48,935 nucleotides of DNA from Acidimicrobiaceae bacterium (GCA_009843915.1 VYCM01000077.1:1-48935), one strand, 5' to 3'; numbered from the stretch's first letter, positions 41,463 through 48,935 are shown. The notes: a model not told the origin generated them from the sequence alone. Made by a program: numbers and translations.

Positions 41463-42406
41463 CCACACTGGTGACCGGGACCGGGCTGGTGGGCACGTCC
41501 TTCGCCCGTTGCGCCCTGCAGAGGGGAGAGCCGGTCGTATTCCTGGACCTGCAGTCCCGAGATGACTACCTGCGAGCACGCCTCGGACCGATCGCGGCCG
41601 ACATCCCCACCGTGAAGGCCGACATCCGCGACCTGTCGGCGGTGACTACGGCCATGCGGGAGCACAAGGTGGAGACGGTCGTGCACACCGCCGGGCTGAT
41701 CGGCGACAGCGTGTCGCGTCCGCTCTACACCGGGCTCGAGGTCAACGTCACCGGCACGATCAACGTCCTGGAGGCGGTGCGGCTCGCCCGGGTGCGCCGG
41801 CTGGTGCACGTCAGCAGCTTCGCGGTGTACGACCGCCGCCGGGCCCGGGGGGCGCCCATCACCGAGGACGCGCCCCGGGGGCCGGGACGGGCCTACGGCA
41901 ACTCGAAGGTCATCAAGGAGCTGGCCGCCGAGAGCTACCAGAAGGAGTTCGGCTTCGAGCTGGCCATCCTGCGGCCGGCCAACGCCTACGGCTACGGGCA
42001 CTTCGAGGGGGGATCCTTCGGGTCCAAGATCCAGGCCCTGCTCGAGGCCGGCCTGGCGGGGCAGACCGCCTTCGTCAAGCAGGAGCACACCATGGACTTC
42101 GAGTACGTGTACGACCTCGACGTGGGCCGGGCCGTCGACATGGCCGCCACCGTGGACTTGCCGGACAAGCCCGTCTTCAACATCGGCACCGGCACCATCA
42201 CCTCCTTCGACGATCTGGTGGCGGCCGCCCGGCGGATCGTCGGAGACCTCAAGGTGCAGGTGATCCCGGGAGCGCCTCCGGCGGTGTCGGCCGGCGACCC
42301 GCTCGACCTGTCCCACACCGAGGCCGGACTGGGCTGGAAGCCCACCTTCGACATGGAGGCCGGCTTGAGCCACTACGCCTACGAGTTGAGAGGCCGAGCA
42401 GGATGA
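41459..42406 (+). CDS. NAD-dependent epimerase/dehydratase (extended SDR)
   Basis: A 315-residue extended SDR with TGTGLVGT as the nucleotide-binding motif, VNVTGTINVLEAVRLARV, VHVSSFAVYD and the Tyr/Lys motif in RAYGNSKVIKELAAES. The C-terminal half includes FNIGTGTITSFDDLV, as in sugar-nucleotide epimerase relatives. It resembles the SDR at 25380, and both overlap the start of a downstream amidohydrolase. In the setting of a monooxygenase/RidA operon it more likely oxidises or reduces a pathway intermediate than a sugar nucleotide. Confidence 0.9.
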   Translation: MTTLVTGTGLVGTSFARCALQRGEPVVFLDLQSRDDYLRARLGPIAADIPTVKADIRDLSAVTTAMREHKVETVVHTAGLIGDSVSRPLYTGLEVNVTGTINVLEAVRLARVRRLVHVSSFAVYDRRRARGAPITEDAPRGPGRAYGNSKVIKELAAESYQKEFGFELAILRPANAYGYGHFEGGSFGSKIQALLEAGLAGQTAFVKQEHTMDFEYVYDLDVGRAVDMAATVDLPDKPVFNIGTGTITSFDDLVAAARRIVGDLKVQVIPGAPPAVSAGDPLDLSHTEAGLGWKPTFDMEAGLSHYAYELRGRAG

Positions 42407-43797
42407 TCGATTTGCTGGTTCGTAACGCCGACTGGCTCATCACCATGGACCCCGAGCGCCGCATGGTGCGCGACGGCTCGGTGGCCGTCGACGGCGGCGA
42501 GATCAAAGCGGTCGGCCCCGCTGCCGATGTGGAGGCCGCCGGCTACCGGGAGGCGACCCGCACCATCGACGCCCGCGGCCGGCTGATCACCCCCGGCTTC
42601 ATCGACAACCACCAGCACCTGGCCCCCTTCTTCGTGCGGGGCCTCGGCGACGACGTGTCCCTCAAGGTGTTCCTCCACGACCGCTGCTACCCGATGGAGG
42701 CCGGTGTCACCGACGAGGAGGCCTACCTGGCCGCCATGTGCGCGCTGCTGGAGTCGGTCCGCCACGGCACCACCACGGTGTGCGACCCGGGCTCGCAGAA
42801 TCCGGAGAACTCGGTCCGGGCCGCCGACGAGATCGGTTGCCGGGCGGTGCTGGCCCGCTCGCTCACCGACATGGCCGGGGGCAGGGCCATGCCTGGCACG
42901 TTCGACTCCACCACCGACGAGGCCATCGCCGACGGGCTGGCCTTCGTGGAGTCCCACACGGGTGCGGCCGGCGGCCGGGTGCGGCCCTGGTTCTCGCTGC
43001 GCACCGAGCGGATGGTGTCGGACCGCCTGTGCCGGTCGATCGCTGAACTGGCCGCCGAGCACGGCACCGGCATCGTGTCCCACATGATCTCCAATCGCGA
43101 CTCGGTGGAGCACCACCAGCGGGTGTTCGACGGCGAGCGCCCCATCGCCCGCTACGAGCGCAACGGCGTGCTGGGCCCCAACGTGCAGCTGGTCCACTGC
43201 CACTTCCTCACCGACGACGAGTGCGACCTGCTGGCCGAGCGCGATGTCAAGGTGTCGATGTGCCCCACCGCCAGCGCCGTGTTCGGCTGGGGCGGGCTGC
43301 AGCGGGCCACCCACCTAAAGCTGCTGGAGCGGGGCGTGACCGTGGGGGTGGGCACCGACATCGGCGCCTGCTCGCACACCACCGACATCCTGCGCATCGC
43401 CCAGTACTTCCGGGTGTACCGCGACATCTTCGAGGACGCCTCGCTGATGCCGGCCGAGACCATCCTCGAGCACCTCACCGTCGACGGCGCCCGCTCGGTG
43501 CTGTGGGACGACGAGGTCGGCTCGCTGGAGGCGGGCAAGCGGGCCGACCTCCTGCTGTTCGACCTCGACCGGCCCGAGTGGGTGCCGCTGCACAACCCGC
43601 TGTCGAACCTCGGTCACGGTGTGAGCGGCGACTCGGTCGACACCGTGGTGATCGACGGCAAGGTGATCTTGGAGGGCGGCGAATTCGTCAATCTCGATGC
43701 CCGAGCCATCATGGCCCGAGGCCGAGAAGCAGCCGCAACCGCAGCCGACCGCACCGGTCTGGCCCAATACGCCAAGCCCCGCTGGCCAGTCGTCTGA
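42403..43797 (+). CDS. Metal-dependent amidohydrolase/deaminase (TRZ/ATZ, cytosine deaminase-like)
   Basis: A 464-residue amidohydrolase of the s-triazine hydrolase/guanine deaminase group. The N-terminal beta domain (LLVRNADWLITMDPE) leads to the first metal motif GFIDNHQHLAP, then IVSHMISNRD, LVHCHFLTDDE, and VGVGTDIGACSHTTD with the catalytic Asp. VGSLEAGKRADLLLFDLDRP closes the domain. Such enzymes remove amino, chloro or other groups from N-heterocycles. As last gene of the operon it could hydrolyse an amine-bearing ring compound before or after hydroxylation; the substrate is unknown. Confidence 0.9.
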   Translation: MIDLLVRNADWLITMDPERRMVRDGSVAVDGGEIKAVGPAADVEAAGYREATRTIDARGRLITPGFIDNHQHLAPFFVRGLGDDVSLKVFLHDRCYPMEAGVTDEEAYLAAMCALLESVRHGTTTVCDPGSQNPENSVRAADEIGCRAVLARSLTDMAGGRAMPGTFDSTTDEAIADGLAFVESHTGAAGGRVRPWFSLRTERMVSDRLCRSIAELAAEHGTGIVSHMISNRDSVEHHQRVFDGERPIARYERNGVLGPNVQLVHCHFLTDDECDLLAERDVKVSMCPTASAVFGWGGLQRATHLKLLERGVTVGVGTDIGACSHTTDILRIAQYFRVYRDIFEDASLMPAETILEHLTVDGARSVLWDDEVGSLEAGKRADLLLFDLDRPEWVPLHNPLSNLGHGVSGDSVDTVVIDGKVILEGGEFVNLDARAIMARGREAAATAADRTGLAQYAKPRWPVV

Positions 43798-43816
43798 CCC
43801 GCAGGGGGCTTGCCCT

Positions 43817-43906
43817 CCGGCCGGCGGGTCCTGTCGCCGAGTCAGATGACCGACACGGGCTTCGCCCTATTCGTCGGTCATCTGACTCGTCGCCACCCCC
43901 CGGCCT
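43817..43906 (+). repeat. Structured intergenic repeat, copy 1
   Basis: Begins CCGGCCGGCGGGTCCTGTCG and ends CACCCCCCGGCCT. CGAGTCAGATGACCGAC (43838-43854) pairs perfectly over 17 bases with GTCGGTCATCTGACTCG (43873-43889). The loop holds a second hairpin, GGGC-TTC-GCCC, inside the core ACGGGCTTCGCCCTA (43855-43869). It lies 19 bases after the amidohydrolase stop and may terminate the operon. Confidence 0.85.
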
Positions 43907-43929
43907 GGCGCACCGTGCACTTACTCGTC

Positions 43930-44020
43930 CCGGCCGGCGGGTCCTGTCGCCGAGCCGAGATGACCGACACGGGCTTCGCCCTATTCGTCGGTCATCTGAC
44001 TCGCCGCCACCCCCCGGCCT
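43930..44020 (+). repeat. Structured intergenic repeat, copy 2
   Basis: Nearly identical to copy 1, offset by 113-114 bases. The left arm differs by one inserted base and one substitution (GAGCCGAGATGACCGAC), which shortens the perfect stem to 11 pairs before a bulge. The core and right arm are kept. Confidence 0.85.
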
Positions 44021-44146
44021 CGCCGGTCGCCCCGGTTCTTGCGGTCCTCTTACCGGAGCGTGTGATCATTGGGTCACTCCAGCCCCCAACGGTGCCGAGG
44101 CCTCCCCCAGGGTCTCGGCACCGCCGCGTCTGGAGATGAACCGGCT

Positions 44147-44152
44147 GTATAC
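44147..44152 (+). promoter_or_regulatory. GTATAC box upstream of the ApbA/PanE-type gene
   Basis: CTGTATACCG lies 32 bases before GTG 44185. TATACC could be the -10 of the reductase/acyl-CoA synthetase operon. It shares the GTATAC core with the boxes before several other transcription units here. Confidence 0.4.
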
Positions 44153-44184
44153 CGTTTGGGCTGTTCTGCTGGCACACTGTCGCG

Positions 44185-45162
44185 GTGAGGATTTGCGTGG
44201 TCGGTGCGGGTGCGATCGGCGGGATGATGGCGGCTCGATTGGCGGTGGCCGGGCTTGACGTGAGTGTCATCGCCCGGGGCGAGCACCTGGAGGCGATCAG
44301 GCGCGATGGGCTGCGGCTGGTGGAGCTCGACGGCACCGAGACCGTTGCCTCGGGTCTGGACGCTTCCGACGACTTCGGGGCGCTCGGCACCCATGACGCG
44401 GTGATCCTTGCTCTCAAGGCTCACCAGATCGCGGCCGTGGCTCATGAGCTCGGACGGCTGTGCGATGACGGCACGATGATCGTGCCGGTGCAGAACGGCA
44501 TCGGATGGTGGTACTTCCAGCGCCACGGCGGTCACCACGACGGGCGCCGGCTCGAAGCGCTGGATCCCGACGGCGTGCTCGCCGCGGCCATCGACGCGGC
44601 ACAGATCGTGGCCTGCATCGCCTACCCGGCCGCGGAGAAGACCGCACCCGGGGTGATCACCCATGTTGAGGGCGACCGCTTCCCGGTGGGCGAGCTCGAC
44701 GGCACCAAGTCGGAGCGGGCCAAGGCACTGGGCGAGGCCCTGACGTCAGCCGGGTTCAAGTCGAGGGTGCTCACTGATATCCGCTCGCACCTGTGGGTCA
44801 AGGCCTGGGGCAATCTGGCTTTCAACCCGATCAGCGCGCTCACCGGGGCGACGCTGGCCGGCATCTGCCGCACGCCGGCCACCCGGGAACTGGCCGCGCA
44901 GATGATGACCGAGGCCGGCAGGATCGCCGAGGCGCTCGGCGTGCGCATCCGGGTCAGCGTCGAGCAGCGCATCGCGGGGGCCGAGGCGGTCGGCGAGCAC
45001 AAGACCTCGATGCTCCAGGACTCCGAGGCCGGCCGGCCGCTGGAGCTCGACCCGCTGGTCGGCGTGTTCGTCGAACTCGGCGAGATCACCGGAGTGCCCA
45101 CCCCCGCGATCAGTACCGTCTACGGGCTGGCCTCCTTGCTCAACCGCCGTCTAGGCGCATGA
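44185..45162 (+). CDS. 2-dehydropantoate 2-reductase (ApbA/PanE) family oxidoreductase
   Basis: A 325-residue NADPH-dependent reductase starting at GTG 44185. ICVVGAGAIGGMMAARLAV is the Rossmann motif. VILALKAHQ and VPVQNGIGWW are family motifs, and VKAWGNLAFNPISALTG carries the catalytic Lys and substrate-binding Asn. Ketopantoate reductase proper is usually about 300 residues; this slightly longer protein, coupled to an acyl-CoA synthetase (ATGA overlap at 45159-45162), may instead reduce another 2-oxo acid in catabolism, so I give no symbol. Confidence 0.88.
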   Translation: MRICVVGAGAIGGMMAARLAVAGLDVSVIARGEHLEAIRRDGLRLVELDGTETVASGLDASDDFGALGTHDAVILALKAHQIAAVAHELGRLCDDGTMIVPVQNGIGWWYFQRHGGHHDGRRLEALDPDGVLAAAIDAAQIVACIAYPAAEKTAPGVITHVEGDRFPVGELDGTKSERAKALGEALTSAGFKSRVLTDIRSHLWVKAWGNLAFNPISALTGATLAGICRTPATRELAAQMMTEAGRIAEALGVRIRVSVEQRIAGAEAVGEHKTSMLQDSEAGRPLELDPLVGVFVELGEITGVPTPAISTVYGLASLLNRRLGA

Positions 45163-46706
45163 CGGCCGGCGAGACGCTGCGAGGCCTGCTCGATGCCGGG
45201 GCCGACGGCGCGCCGGCGATCGTGGCGCCTGACGGCGCGGTGCTCACCCATGCCGGGATGCGGTCCGAGGTGGACCGGCTCGCGGGCCGGCTCCGAGGCC
45301 TCGGCTTGGGCCCGGCCGATCGCATCGCCATCGTCGTGCCCAACGGGCCCGAGATGGCTCTCGCCTTCCTGGCCGCGGCCTGCACCGGATGCGCCGCGCC
45401 GCTCAACCCGAAGTACCGCACCGACGAGCTGCGCTTCTACCTCGACGACCTCGGTGCCAAGGCGATGATCACCCTGCCCGACGACTCCGGAGCCGTCGCC
45501 CGGGCCGCGGCCCGCGAGGCCGGTGCCGCCGTGCTGCCGGTATCGCTGGTCGGCTCGGTCAACGGCAGTGCCGGTGCGCTCGATCTGGTCGCCGGGTCCG
45601 GGGCCGACGGCGCGCCCGCGCCGGACCGTCCCACCGCAGACGACGTGGCCCTGGTGCTGCACACTTCCGGTACCACGTCCCGGCCCAAGATCGTCCCGCT
45701 GCGCCAACGGCACCTGGCCCGCTCGGCCGCGGGCATCGCCGAGTCGCTCGCGCTGACTCCCGGTGACCGGTCACTGCAGGTGATGCCGCTGTTCCATATC
45801 CACGGGCTGCTGGCCGGGCTGCTGGCGCCGCTGTCGGCGGGGGGCGCGGTCGCCTGCACCGAGGGCTTCGACGCCTTCAGGTTCTTCGCTCAGCTCGAAG
45901 CCCTGGAGCCCAGCTACTACACCGCGGTCCCGACCATGCATCAGATGGTGCTCTCCCGCGCCGACCGCCACCGCGACACGGCCCGCTCCGCCGGCCTGCG
46001 CTTCGTGAGGTCCTCCTCCGCGTCTCTTCCGGCCCCGGTGCTGCACGAGCTGGGCGAGCTGTTCGGCGCGCCCGTGATCGAGGCCTACGGCATGACCGAG
46101 GCCACTCACCAGATGTGCGCCAACCCTCTGCCCCCGGCGGTGGCCAAGCCCCGGTCGGTCGGGGTCCCCACCGGCATCGAGCTGGCCGTGCTCGACGACC
46201 GGAACCGGCTCCTGTCACCGGGCGAGCGGGGAGAGGTGTCGATCAAGGGCTCGACCGTGATCGACGGCTACGAGAACAACCCCGAGGCCAACGAGGCCGC
46301 CTTCACCGATGGCTGGTTCCGCACCGGCGACGAGGGCTACGTCGACGACGAGGGCTACCTGTTCCTCACCGGCCGCCTCAAGGAGCAGATCAATCGCGGC
46401 GGTGAGAAGGTGTCCCCGCTCGAGGTGGACGAGGCCCTGCTGGGCCACCCGTCGGTGGCCCAGGCGGTCACCTTCGCCGTGCCCCACCCCAAGCTGGGCG
46501 AGGAGGTGGCCGCGGCGGTCGCGGCCGTCTCCGGGAGTTCCGTCGACGAGCGGGAGCTTCGCCGGTTCCTGTCGCAGTCGCTGGCCGCGTTCAAGGTTCC
46601 CCGCCGGATCTTGGTGCTCGACGAGCTGCCCAAGGGCCCCACCGGCAAGCTCCAGCGCATCGGCCTGGCCGAGCGCCTGGGCCTCGCCCCGGCCGGGAGC
46701 GAGTAG
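45159..46706 (+). CDS. AMP-dependent acyl-CoA synthetase (oxalyl-CoA synthetase-like)
   Basis: A 515-residue adenylate-forming enzyme. Core motifs are LHTSGTTSRPKIVPL (ATP loop), YGMTEATHQM, GWFRTGDEGYVDDEGYLFLTG, and the C-terminal PTGKLQR with the catalytic lysine. The TSGTTSRPK spelling and the overall length resemble oxalate-CoA ligases of the AAE3/Pcs60 group, but related enzymes activate other short or medium acids. It overlaps the reductase stop by 4 bases; together they could handle a 2-oxo or dicarboxylic acid. Confidence 0.9.
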   Translation: MTAGETLRGLLDAGADGAPAIVAPDGAVLTHAGMRSEVDRLAGRLRGLGLGPADRIAIVVPNGPEMALAFLAAACTGCAAPLNPKYRTDELRFYLDDLGAKAMITLPDDSGAVARAAAREAGAAVLPVSLVGSVNGSAGALDLVAGSGADGAPAPDRPTADDVALVLHTSGTTSRPKIVPLRQRHLARSAAGIAESLALTPGDRSLQVMPLFHIHGLLAGLLAPLSAGGAVACTEGFDAFRFFAQLEALEPSYYTAVPTMHQMVLSRADRHRDTARSAGLRFVRSSSASLPAPVLHELGELFGAPVIEAYGMTEATHQMCANPLPPAVAKPRSVGVPTGIELAVLDDRNRLLSPGERGEVSIKGSTVIDGYENNPEANEAAFTDGWFRTGDEGYVDDEGYLFLTGRLKEQINRGGEKVSPLEVDEALLGHPSVAQAVTFAVPHPKLGEEVAAAVAAVSGSSVDERELRRFLSQSLAAFKVPRRILVLDELPKGPTGKLQRIGLAERLGLAPAGSE

Positions 46707-46761
46707 CGCGGCGACCCGACGGGCTCTCGCCTACCCGCGCTCGCTCTTAGACTGCCGAGCG

Positions 46762-47178
46762 ATGGCCCATATCGAGCTGTTGACACTGGCCAATCACGCC
46801 GAGGTGCAGAACGGGCTGCTGTACCTGATGGGCGCGGGCTGGGACACCGTCACCCGGGCCTACAAGGAGGGCAAGAAGCCCCGACCGCAGCACTTCTCCA
46901 TCGCGCTGTCGGTGCTGGTCCCGTGGTTGGAGCACAACCAGCGCCACGAGGTGATGATCCGGGTCGAGGACGAGGACGGCCACCACAAGCTGATGGAGGC
47001 CAAGGCCAACATCGAGGTCGGTCGCCCGCCCGGCAAGGTTCCCGGCTCCGACAGCCGCTCGCCGCTGGTGGTCACCGGCATCGTCCAGTTCCCCAAGCCC
47101 GGCGGCTACCGGGTGAGGGCCACCCTCGGCGCCGAGCAGCGCGACTACGCCTTCCGGGTCATCGACAAGGTCACCTGA
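46762..47178 (+). CDS. Conserved hypothetical beta-rich protein
   Basis: A 138-residue protein with no membrane segment. It begins MAHIELLTLANHAEVQNGLL followed by YLMGAGWDTVTR, and ends with alternating strand-like segments (VTGIVQFPKPGGYRVRATLG). This resembles a small uncharacterised actinobacterial family, possibly the one named DUF6941; I cannot confirm it. It lies 55 bases after the synthetase and 6 bases before the next gene. Confidence 0.75.
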   Translation: MAHIELLTLANHAEVQNGLLYLMGAGWDTVTRAYKEGKKPRPQHFSIALSVLVPWLEHNQRHEVMIRVEDEDGHHKLMEAKANIEVGRPPGKVPGSDSRSPLVVTGIVQFPKPGGYRVRATLGAEQRDYAFRVIDKVT

Positions 47179-47184
47179 CTAAAG

Positions 47185-47652
47185 ATGATCAAGGATCTGC
47201 TGGCTCTGCCCCGAGCCACGTGGCCGCGGGCGGTGCTGTTCGGGGCCGTCGCGGCGGTGCTGATCGCGGTGCCGTCCGACCTGATCGACACCCCGATCTT
47301 CGGCCGGCCGGTGCCCGTGCGATGGATCGACTATGTGATCCTGGCGGTCACTTCGGCCCTGATCGGGCTGATCTTCGCCATCCGTCCCGAGCCGGCCGAG
47401 TCCAGCGGGTTGGCCGAGGCCGCCGAGCGCCAGGGCACCCGCACCATCTGGGGCGGGTTCGTGTCGTTCCTGGCCGTGGGCTGCCCGGTGTGCAACCAAG
47501 CGGTGGTCGCCCTGGTCGGTGTGGGCGGAGCGCTGTCGTGGTGGGCGCCGGTGCAGCCCTTCGTGGGCCTGCTGGCGGTGGCCCTGCTGCTCTACACCCT
47601 GCGCAAGCGCCTCAACACCTACAAGCTCACCGCCTGCCCGGTTCCCGCCTAG
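47185..47652 (+). CDS. Small membrane protein with a conserved-looking CPVC motif
   Basis: A 155-residue protein with about four hydrophobic segments (18-32, 48-66, 88-112, 119-137). The third contains AVGCPVCNQAVVALVGVGGA, a C-x-x-C (Cys100, Cys103) at the membrane, as in disulfide-exchange or metal-handling proteins. A redox function is conceivable but unproven. It follows the preceding small gene by 6 bases and is convergent with the MFS gene. Confidence 0.75.
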   Translation: MIKDLLALPRATWPRAVLFGAVAAVLIAVPSDLIDTPIFGRPVPVRWIDYVILAVTSALIGLIFAIRPEPAESSGLAEAAERQGTRTIWGGFVSFLAVGCPVCNQAVVALVGVGGALSWWAPVQPFVGLLAVALLLYTLRKRLNTYKLTACPVPA

Positions 47653-47659
47653 CGTCGAC

Positions 47660-48862
47660 TCACCGCGCCTCGGGAGCGGCCGGTGCCGTGGCCCGTTGCA
47701 TGGCGGCGGCCACCAGTGCGGGCAGGCCCAGCGCGGCCAGCATCAGCGCGAACAGGGGCACGCCCAGGCTCAGCAAGCCGCTGGCGATCGCCGAGAGCAG
47801 GGCGGCCGAGCCCAGCAGCGCGGCCCGGAAGGTGCCGATCCCCCAGCCCGACTGGGGAGGCAGCGCGGCCACCAGCATGGCGTTGGCCACCGGCAGCACC
47901 GACACCGCCATGCCCACGAACGGCACCAGCAGCCACACGCCGATGTCGGCCGGCAGCAGCAGCATCGGCAGTCCCAGCGCCGACGTGCTCACCATCATCA
48001 GCCGGGCCGTCCACGGTCCGCCCCGCTTGTCGTAGAGGGCGCCCCCGACGATCTTCACCGGCGCCGACAGGGTCCGCCCCGCGATGAGCATCGCGGCCAC
48101 CAACCGCAGGTCCAGGCCCCGGTCCACGACGAAGAACGCCGTTGAGAAGCCGATCACCACGAAGTGCATCGAGACCCCTCCGAAGCTGGCGTAGAAGGCC
48201 AGCCGGTAGGTCCGTTTCCGGGCGTTCTGGGCCAGCTGAGCCAACCAGGCAACCGGTGCGGGATCCCGGTTCACCTCGGTCCAGCGGGGCACGTAGGCGA
48301 TGGCCAGCGCGGCGGGCACCGCGCACCCGACGTACACCCAGCGCCAGGCCCCCCCGGCGAAGGCGCTGGCGGCCGCGGCGGCCAGCCCGAACGAGTAGGC
48401 CTGACCCCACACCGCGATGGCCTTCCCCGGCGCGTCCGGGTAGAGCCGAGCCACGCTGGCCAGCGCGGGTGGGAAATAGATCCCGAAGGCGACCCCCAGC
48501 AGGGTCTGGCCCACCAGCAGCACCCAGAACGACGGGGCCACCGCCGACAGCGCCATCCCCGCGGCCAGGCTGACTGCCGTGGCCCGCACCAGCGACCGGT
48601 CGCTCAGCCAGCGGCTGACGGCCCCGCCGATCACGTTGAACGCGGCGATGCCGCCCGCCACCGCGGCCAGGATGGCGGCCAGGTTGCTCTCCGACAGGTC
48701 CAGGTCCTCTCGTACGAGCGGGAACAGCGGCGAGATCATGGTCTCGGCGCCGCCGAGGATGAAGTACAGCGTGAACAGGTAGCCGAACGTCGCCCAGCGG
48801 GCGGTCAGACCGCTCTCGCTGTCGCCTGTGCCTCCGACGGCGCTGGTGACCGGTTCGCTCAA
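47660..48862 (-). CDS. Major facilitator superfamily transporter
   Basis: A 400-residue transporter with about 12 hydrophobic helices. The loop 2-3 motif is VSRWLSDRSLVRAT, and LLGVAFGIYFPPALASVARLYP with PGKAIAVWGQAYSFGLAA are typical of helices 4-5. The start is placed at TTG 48862, whose TTGA overlaps the stop of the upstream ATPase gene. The longer frame to GTG 48928 reads through that coding sequence. It is cotranscribed with the ABC ATPase, suggesting a transport-related operon that extends past the right edge. Confidence 0.85.
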   Translation of the reverse strand: MSEPVTSAVGGTGDSESGLTARWATFGYLFTLYFILGGAETMISPLFPLVREDLDLSESNLAAILAAVAGGIAAFNVIGGAVSRWLSDRSLVRATAVSLAAGMALSAVAPSFWVLLVGQTLLGVAFGIYFPPALASVARLYPDAPGKAIAVWGQAYSFGLAAAAASAFAGGAWRWVYVGCAVPAALAIAYVPRWTEVNRDPAPVAWLAQLAQNARKRTYRLAFYASFGGVSMHFVVIGFSTAFFVVDRGLDLRLVAAMLIAGRTLSAPVKIVGGALYDKRGGPWTARLMMVSTSALGLPMLLLPADIGVWLLVPFVGMAVSVLPVANAMLVAALPPQSGWGIGTFRAALLGSAALLSAIASGLLSLGVPLFALMLAALGLPALVAAAMQRATAPAAPEAR

Positions 48863-48935
48863 TTCACCCAGCAGGCCACCAGGTGGCCGCTGGAGCGCTC
48901 CGTCAGCGGGGGGCGCTCGTGGAAGCACTGGTCCA
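48859..48935 (-). CDS. C-terminal end of an oligopeptide/dipeptide-type ABC transporter ATPase (partial)
   Basis: Only the last 24 codons are in the window. They read CFHERPPLTERSSGHLVACW and end VN before TGA at 48859-48861. The cysteine-x-P-P-L... followed by VAC is the standard tail of DppD/DppF/OppD-type ATPases (the oligopeptide transporter C-terminal domain). The frame is distinct from that of the MFS gene. The family call rests on the tail alone. Confidence 0.7.
   Translation of the reverse strand, partial: DQCFHERPPLTERSSGHLVACWVN

Larger units (their letters stand above)
43798..44184. other. 387-base gene-free region
   Basis: It contains two tandem structured repeats (43817-43906 and 43930-44020), a 70-base spacer with a GGTGCCGAGGC...TCTCGGCACC inverted sequence near 44091-44121, and the GTATAC promoter box at 44147-44152. 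I see no credible open reading frame, tRNA or known riboswitch. Confidence 0.6.

Noticed and set aside
43798-44184. Possible tRNA-Sec, riboswitch or CRISPR in the largest gaps
   Set aside because: The region is explained by two imperfect repeats and a promoter box. I found no cloverleaf with a TCA anticodon, no aptamer core I recognise, and no regular repeat-spacer series.
48863-48928. Longer MFS start at GTG 48928
   Set aside because: This segment codes in another frame for a recognisable ABC ATPase tail, and the extra residues (Pro/Gly-rich) do not resemble an MFS N-terminus.

Overview
The window is very GC-rich actinobacterial DNA (Actinomycetota). Many genes start with GTG, and several start with little or no leader behind a TAnnnT-type -10 box. 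An F420-type luciferase-like oxidoreductase and an Mrp protein without the CxxC motif fit this. The mix of catabolic enzymes and solute-binding lipoproteins suggests a free-living or host-associated heterotroph, possibly of class Acidimicrobiia. That placement is inference, not proof. I see no tRNA, rRNA, CRISPR array, transposase or phage gene.

1-9 kb: a partial selA (selenocysteine synthase) runs off the left edge. It is followed by FxsA, a nitroreductase-SRPBCC fusion, an F420-type oxidoreductase and an Ala-rich anchored SH3b-like protein. A two-gene operon at 5412-7291 then encodes a protein of unknown function and a selenoprotein of the UGSC family. The selenoprotein reads through an in-frame TGA at 6773-6775, directly before Gly-Ser-Cys, and a hairpin with bacterial SECIS geometry lies at 6786-6806. 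A standard gene caller would split it or lose half of it. Fe-S genes (mrp and an ErpA/IscA-type protein) follow.

9-17.7 kb: an unusual short fusion of a [2Fe-2S] domain with a molybdopterin-subunit-like domain, a small membrane protein, an Asp-box beta-propeller protein, an aldehyde dehydrogenase, a YbdK-type carboxylate-amine ligase, OsmC, a crotonase-fold protein, a VapBC toxin-antitoxin pair and a GNAT acetyltransferase.

17.7-25.3 kb (minus strand): probably one long transcription unit, gntR, then a phosphohexomutase/phosphopentomutase fused to deoxyribose-phosphate aldolase, then potA, potB, potC and potD for polyamine uptake.

25.4-36.7 kb: an SDR epimerase coupled to an ACMSD-like amidohydrolase, a convergent MFS transporter, a cluster of aldehyde dehydrogenase, heme-oxygenase-like diiron protein, aldehyde dehydrogenase and MFS, a family-5 solute-binding lipoprotein with a long Ala/Glu coiled-coil spacer, and an isochorismatase-fold hydrolase.

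36.7-48.9 kb: a gamma-glutamyltransferase homologue, two tandem retropepsin-like aspartic protease homologues, and a tightly packed five-gene catabolic operon (VOC, FAD monooxygenase, RidA, SDR, amidohydrolase). After these come an ApbA/PanE-type reductase coupled to an acyl-CoA synthetase, two small unknown proteins, an MFS transporter and, at the right edge, the last 24 codons of an oligopeptide-type ABC ATPase. A structured intergenic repeat (core ACGGGCTTCGCCCTA inside a long stem whose arms differ between copies) occurs twice at 43.8-44.0 kb and once, inverted, at 36.7 kb. Palindromic GTATAC boxes lie upstream of several transcription units.
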